Shown here: piece after piece, positions 6,731 to 9,198 of the stretch
Layout: each line of letters begins with the position of its first letter
Position numbering within the stretch: position 1 is the stretch's first letter
NCBI GenBank assembly: GCA_024230695.1
Contig: JAAERC010000203.1
Span: 1-9,198 of the forward strand
Origin: Candidatus Zixiibacteriota bacterium
GTDB lineage: Bacteria > Zixibacteria > MSB-5A5 > GN15 > PGXB01
DNA: 9,198 nt
Direction of reading: 5' to 3'
The notes under the pieces: model-generated
The model's database searches: none
Seen by the model: only the letters and a program-made list of their open reading frames with translations
What the model was told of the DNA's origin: nothing
Program-made: the position numbers and the translations under genes

Positions 6731-8392
6731 TTATTCCGGTTTCCGTGGTACGACCATCACCATCGTCTCGCGTTCGACCGTCACCAACCCGGCTTTGGCT
6801 TTACGTGGTTTGCGGACATATTTTTTTTCAGTGTAGATCACCGGAACCGTTTTGGATTTTCTCGCCTTGGAATAAAACGCCGCGGCCGCCGCCGTTTCGG
6901 CTATTTCATTTTTCGAGGGCTGGAATTTCTTATTCGGAAATTTCAAAACAACATGCGACCCCGGACATTGTGAAACATGGAACCACAATTCATACGGCTT
7001 GGCATGACGAAAAGTGGTTGTATCATTATCGGCTCCGTCTTTGCCAACAAATATTGTCACTCCCGAAGCCAGCACAAATGGCCGATACGGCAATCGCGGT
7101 GCCTGGGCTCGTTTGGTTTCGGAAACGGGGAGGATCTCTAATATTTCGGCTTCATATTTTTTCTCAGCCGACTCAAAATCAGTTTCAAACTCGTCAAGCA
7201 TCTTCTCAGCTGTTTCATATTCGATCTTTGCGATCTCTAACCGTCTTTCCAAAAGACCAAGCCCGTCTTTGCCTTTTCGATATTTCTTGAAATACGAATC
7301 GGCGTTTTCCGCAACTGTTTTGGCCGGATCAAGAGTAATAGTAATTTGAGCAGAATTCTCATCATACAGATTATCAAGAGTGACACTCTTTTGGCCCTTT
7401 TTAATCTGCGTGATATTTGCTTTTAATAATTCGGCATTCTGCCGGTACATATCAAATTTTTCAGCAGAAGATATATCCTTTTCAACATAGCCAATTTTTC
7501 TTTTCTGCTTTTTGGTATATTTTTTAACCGCCTCGATCACTTTCTGCTTCCCGGAAACTTCCGCTCCAACCGCCTTACGGTTTTTGATTTTATCATAAAC
7601 CGCCAGCGAAAGGGTCTTGAATTTATTCGGCTCACCCGACAAATGATGTATCTTAAACGGCGCCACCGCAGTTTCATAACTATACGCCGGGGCATACTGC
7701 TCAAAAAGTTTGGCTGTTGATAAAACAGACTGCGTCAAACGATCTATTTCGGTCTCACTTATCTCATTAATCGACATCGAATAATCAAGATCGGCACGCT
7801 CCGCGATCTCATTGGCAAGAATTTTGTTTAGCCCCAGAAAATTCTTATTGAGAAACGACCCGATTTCTAAGGAGTTTTCTTCAATTAGTCCAATCAACTG
7901 TTCTGATTTAAAATCAATGGGGTTTAATCGATCAAGAGGAGAGGGGGGAGTGTATTCAATATCAGTTTCATACTTCTTATTACGAAGAGTCGCCAAAATT
8001 TTATTATCACTTTCAAGTAACCAAAGATTACCATTGGGTCCGATTGCTTCGACAATTATCGAATGTTTATCAGAATTGTTTTGTAAATTAATTCTGATTA
8101 TCCGGTCAAGGCCCAATTGCTCAATAGAAACTACTTCGCTATTCAAAACCGGCTGGAAAAACGGCCATGGTTTCTCTCTTGTTTTGACAGATATTTTACT
8201 TCTCGGAATCACAAAAGCGCCAAAACCGGTCGGATGATAAGCCAAACCGAGGGCGACTGTCCCCTTTTTGACTTTAAAAAACAGATATGCCTCACGCTCT
8301 TTTTTATAGAATTCGCTGGCGACCAATTTGCCGCTTATTAGAGTTTCTTTTAACTCTTCAACAAGAGCATATATATGTAGCGCTGTTTGCAT
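6731..8392 (-). CDS. rqcH: RqcH/Rqc2-type NFACT protein (ribosome-associated quality control)
   Basis: RqcH binds 50S subunits carrying stalled peptidyl-tRNA and recruits tRNA-Ala to add C-terminal alanine tails that mark the chain for degradation. At 553 residues it is close to the roughly 570 of Bacillus subtilis RqcH. The order of parts fits: NFACT-N (about 1-175) with the Asp96-Arg97 pair matching the D97-R98 pair needed for tailing in B. subtilis; a helix-hairpin-helix (about 185-203, GLNKILANEIAERADLD); a coiled-coil middle (about 305-415) with the family phrases YRQNAELLKANI and ITLDPAKTVAENADSYFKKY; then NFACT-R (about 430-545) with ELWFHVSQCPGSHVVLKFPN and FYSKARKSKTVPVIYTEKKYV. The N-terminal 70 residues look divergent. 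The ATG at 8392 has no recognisable Shine-Dalgarno sequence; an inverted repeat sits 9 nt upstream. No other quality-control gene is adjacent. Confidence 0.92.
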   Translation of the reverse strand: MQTALHIYALVEELKETLISGKLVASEFYKKEREAYLFFKVKKGTVALGLAYHPTGFGAFVIPRSKISVKTREKPWPFFQPVLNSEVVSIEQLGLDRIIRINLQNNSDKHSIIVEAIGPNGNLWLLESDNKILATLRNKKYETDIEYTPPSPLDRLNPIDFKSEQLIGLIEENSLEIGSFLNKNFLGLNKILANEIAERADLDYSMSINEISETEIDRLTQSVLSTAKLFEQYAPAYSYETAVAPFKIHHLSGEPNKFKTLSLAVYDKIKNRKAVGAEVSGKQKVIEAVKKYTKKQKRKIGYVEKDISSAEKFDMYRQNAELLKANITQIKKGQKSVTLDNLYDENSAQITITLDPAKTVAENADSYFKKYRKGKDGLGLLERRLEIAKIEYETAEKMLDEFETDFESAEKKYEAEILEILPVSETKRAQAPRLPYRPFVLASGVTIFVGKDGADNDTTTFRHAKPYELWFHVSQCPGSHVVLKFPNKKFQPSKNEIAETAAAAAFYSKARKSKTVPVIYTEKKYVRKPRKAKAGLVTVERETMVMVVPRKPE

Positions 8393-8401
8393 GGGACAGA
8401 A

Positions 8402-8432
8402 TATAGTCGTTTTCTTTTCAAAATCGACTATA
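8402..8432. repeat. 8-bp perfect inverted repeat at the 5' end of rqcH
   Basis: TATAGTCG (8402-8409) and CGACTATA (8425-8432) are perfectly complementary, with a 15-nt spacer that can add three more A-T pairs. The near arm ends 9 bp before the rqcH ATG. It could be an operator overlapping the promoter, or a 5'-leader hairpin that controls translation initiation. Confidence 0.6.
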
Positions 8433-8451
8433 ATTCAAAGCATTTTGGATA

Positions 8452-8509
8452 ATTCTTATATGAAGCGAATTTGATAAGTCGCGCGATACACTTTACATGA
8501 TATAAGAAT
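8452..8509. repeat. 10-bp perfect inverted repeat spanning 58 bp
   Basis: ATTCTTATAT (8452-8461) pairs with ATATAAGAAT (8500-8509). The 38-nt interior holds a second small repeat, GCGA (8465-8468) with TCGC (8479-8482). No target-site duplication is visible at the flanks. It is AT-rich, so chance pairing is possible. Confidence 0.5.
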
Positions 8510-8513
8510 CACC

Positions 8514-8549
8514 TTAAAAAAAGCGGTCGGTTTATTTTAGCCGACCGCT
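8514..8549 (-). terminator. Strong intrinsic terminator on the minus strand
   Basis: AGCGGTCGG (8522-8530) and CCGACCGCT (8541-8549) form a perfect 9-bp GC-rich stem with a 10-nt loop. On the minus strand the stem runs into seven consecutive T (8522-8516). This is the textbook form of a Rho-independent terminator. No protein gene lies upstream of it on that strand within the window. Confidence 0.75.
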
Positions 8550-8730
8550 CATCCTGCAGCACCTTTTGAACGGCAAAATTTTTCCCACGCGCCGTCAATC
8601 GGTTCTCGTGCACAGCAGAATATATATTTAAAGCTTTGCTACTCAACACAAAAGGTTGCCAGACCAAAATATTTAAAAATCTAAGGTCCCTCAATAATAT
8701 TAAAATGTAAGATTAATCGAATGTTGTTTG
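8514..8730 (-). ncRNA. Candidate small RNA ending at the orphan terminator
   Basis: The minus-strand terminator at 8514-8549 needs a transcript to end. About 200 nt upstream on that strand there is a perfect TTGACA (8767-8762) and a TATAAA (8740-8735), but their 21-bp spacing is too long for a standard promoter. Pairing of ACCTTTTG (8561-8568) with CAAAAGGT (8649-8656) and of ACGGC with GCCGT inside it could fold the transcript. No known RNA family is recognised, and the 5' end is a guess. Confidence 0.25.
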
Positions 8731-8779
8731 CCTATTTATAACTTACATAATAATCGAAAATTGTCAAGACAAATCGCCG

Positions 8780-8830
8780 AAAAATCATCCGCTAAAATTC
8801 GCTGGTAACTCATAAAAAGTGATGATTTTT
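8780..8830. repeat. 10-bp AT-rich inverted repeat followed by a T-run
   Basis: AAAAATCATC (8780-8789) and GATGATTTTT (8821-8830) pair across 31 nt, and three more T follow on the plus strand. The shape is that of an A-rich/T-rich bidirectional terminator, but the stem has only three GC pairs and no gene ends here. The role is unknown. Confidence 0.35.
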
Positions 8831-8933
8831 TTTAATTTACACCTTTGGCAAATTTGGGTTGATTCCATTTCATTTTGAAACTTAAATTAGAAAACCCCGT
8901 ATATAAAAGTGAACATTCCTTTTCCTTGCCTAT

Positions 8934-8962
8934 AACGGCGTCGCCAATACGGCGACGCTGTT
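8934..8962. terminator. GC-rich 12-bp hairpin, terminator-like on the plus strand
   Basis: GCGTCGCC (8938-8945) and GGCGACGC (8951-8958) form a perfect 8-bp stem with the 5-nt loop AATAC. The stem extends to 12 bp through one G-T pair (8934-8962). The plus strand continues as a T-rich tract, TACTTTATAT. No plus-strand gene precedes it, so it may end a small transcript, act as an RNA element, or be a dispersed palindrome. Confidence 0.45.
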
Positions 8963-9004
8963 TACTTTATATCAGGTTTTTTCGATATTCAGAAATAAAA
9001 ATAA

Positions 9005-9043
9005 TTGACAAAGGAAATCATAAACCGGTTAATTGCATATAAT
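9005..9043 (+). promoter_or_regulatory. Candidate promoter elements for the gene at 9083
   Basis: A perfect TTGACA lies at 9005-9010 and a perfect TATAAT at 9038-9043, but they are 27 bp apart, too far to act together. TTGACA with a 17-bp spacer meets GTTAAT (9028-9033, four of six). Either box could belong to a working promoter, so the exact element is uncertain. Confidence 0.35.
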
Positions 9044-9082
9044 TAGAAAAAGAACAGATTCAATTTATTTGGATTAAAGAAA

Positions 9083-9198
9083 ATGACACAAACCGGAAGA
9101 TCAGATAAAAGCAAAACTCGTTGGAAACCAAAACGAGAAGATATCTTTCATATCCTCAGGGAACACAAAAACTGGTTGGACTCAGATGGTAAAGACGG
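9083..9198 (+). CDS. Partial gene, probable pentapeptide-repeat protein (N-terminus)
   Basis: An ATG at 9083 opens a frame that runs off the window after 38 codons. The predicted start is a basic, polar stretch of about 19 residues followed by IFHILREHKNWLDSDGKDG. The pattern of a helix with H..WL.S.GK.G is typical of the segment just before the first A(D/N)LXX repeats in bacterial pentapeptide-repeat proteins, but no repeat itself is visible here. There is no signal peptide, which suggests a cytoplasmic protein. The ribosome binding site is weak (GGATTAAAG, with GGA 9 nt before the ATG). The call rests on a short motif, and another family is possible. Confidence 0.5.
   Translation, partial: MTQTGRSDKSKTRWKPKREDIFHILREHKNWLDSDGKD

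Larger units (their letters stand above)
8393..9082. other. 690-bp non-coding region rich in inverted repeats
   Basis: No frame here has both a plausible start and a recognisable protein. The stretch contains at least six separate inverted repeats, with arms at 8402/8425, 8452/8500, 8522/8541, 8561/8649, 8780/8821 and 8934/8951. One is a clear minus-strand terminator. The right end should contain the promoter of the gene starting at 9083. Confidence 0.6.

Noticed and set aside
6724..7290. 188-codon plus-strand frame opposite rqcH
   Set aside because: It lies entirely antisense to a well-supported gene apart from a few bases, and its Arg/Pro/Ser-rich product is typical of a shadow frame.
7812..8237. 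141-codon plus-strand frame opposite the 5' half of rqcH
   Set aside because: The opposite strand encodes clear NFACT-N sequence; no ribosome binding site or known domain supports this frame.
8509..8694. 61-codon minus-strand frame
   Set aside because: It starts at TTG with no Shine-Dalgarno sequence, runs through the terminator hairpin and its T-run, and resembles no protein I know.
1..9198. CRISPR array, tRNA, rRNA, insertion sequence or phage module
   Set aside because: I saw no direct repeats with regular spacers, no cloverleaf or rRNA sequence, and no transposase, integrase or phage structural motif.

Overview
The window is 9.2 kb of AT-rich bacterial chromosome. It carries six protein genes with good support, the first 38 codons of a seventh, and a long non-coding stretch full of inverted repeats. 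No RNA gene of a known family, transposase, phage gene or CRISPR array was seen. The gene styles suggest an uncultured member of the FCB group or a neighbouring candidate phylum such as Zixibacteria. The clues are a secreted beta-helix protein ending in a Cys-flanked dockerin-like pair, a GIN-domain lipoprotein, and lipoproteins of unknown family. This placement rests on recalled family style and no search was run.

Layout from left to right. Positions 1-301 are non-coding and hold a good promoter whose -35 box sits in the loop of a perfect 11-bp palindrome. Positions 302-2833 (+) encode an 843-residue secreted protein made of two copies of a right-handed parallel beta-helix, a beta-sandwich-like linker between them, and a C-terminal dockerin-like domain. 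It converges, with a 37-bp gap, on a minus-strand pair of overlapping lipoprotein genes (4965-3403, then 3413-2871) that have their own near-consensus promoter at 5037-5065. Next on the minus strand is a small SAM-dependent methyltransferase (5716-5087). It is divergent from a GIN/DUF2807 lipoprotein (5873-6613, +), with promoter elements for both in the 156-bp gap. An RqcH/NFACT protein of bacterial ribosome-associated quality control follows on the minus strand (8392-6731). The last 116 bases begin a plus-strand gene that looks like a pentapeptide-repeat protein.

There is no clear multi-gene pathway here. Three loci encode exported or lipid-anchored proteins (beta-helix/dockerin, lipoprotein pair, GIN protein), RqcH is a cytoplasmic housekeeping factor, and the methyltransferase has no identifiable substrate. 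The least explained part is 8393-9082. It has no convincing gene but contains at least six inverted repeats with arms of 8-12 bp, including one strong minus-strand intrinsic terminator with no protein gene to end. A small RNA is one possible explanation. I see no proof of a new biological system. The best candidates are this structured gap, the palindrome-embedded promoter, and the uncharacterised lipoprotein pair.
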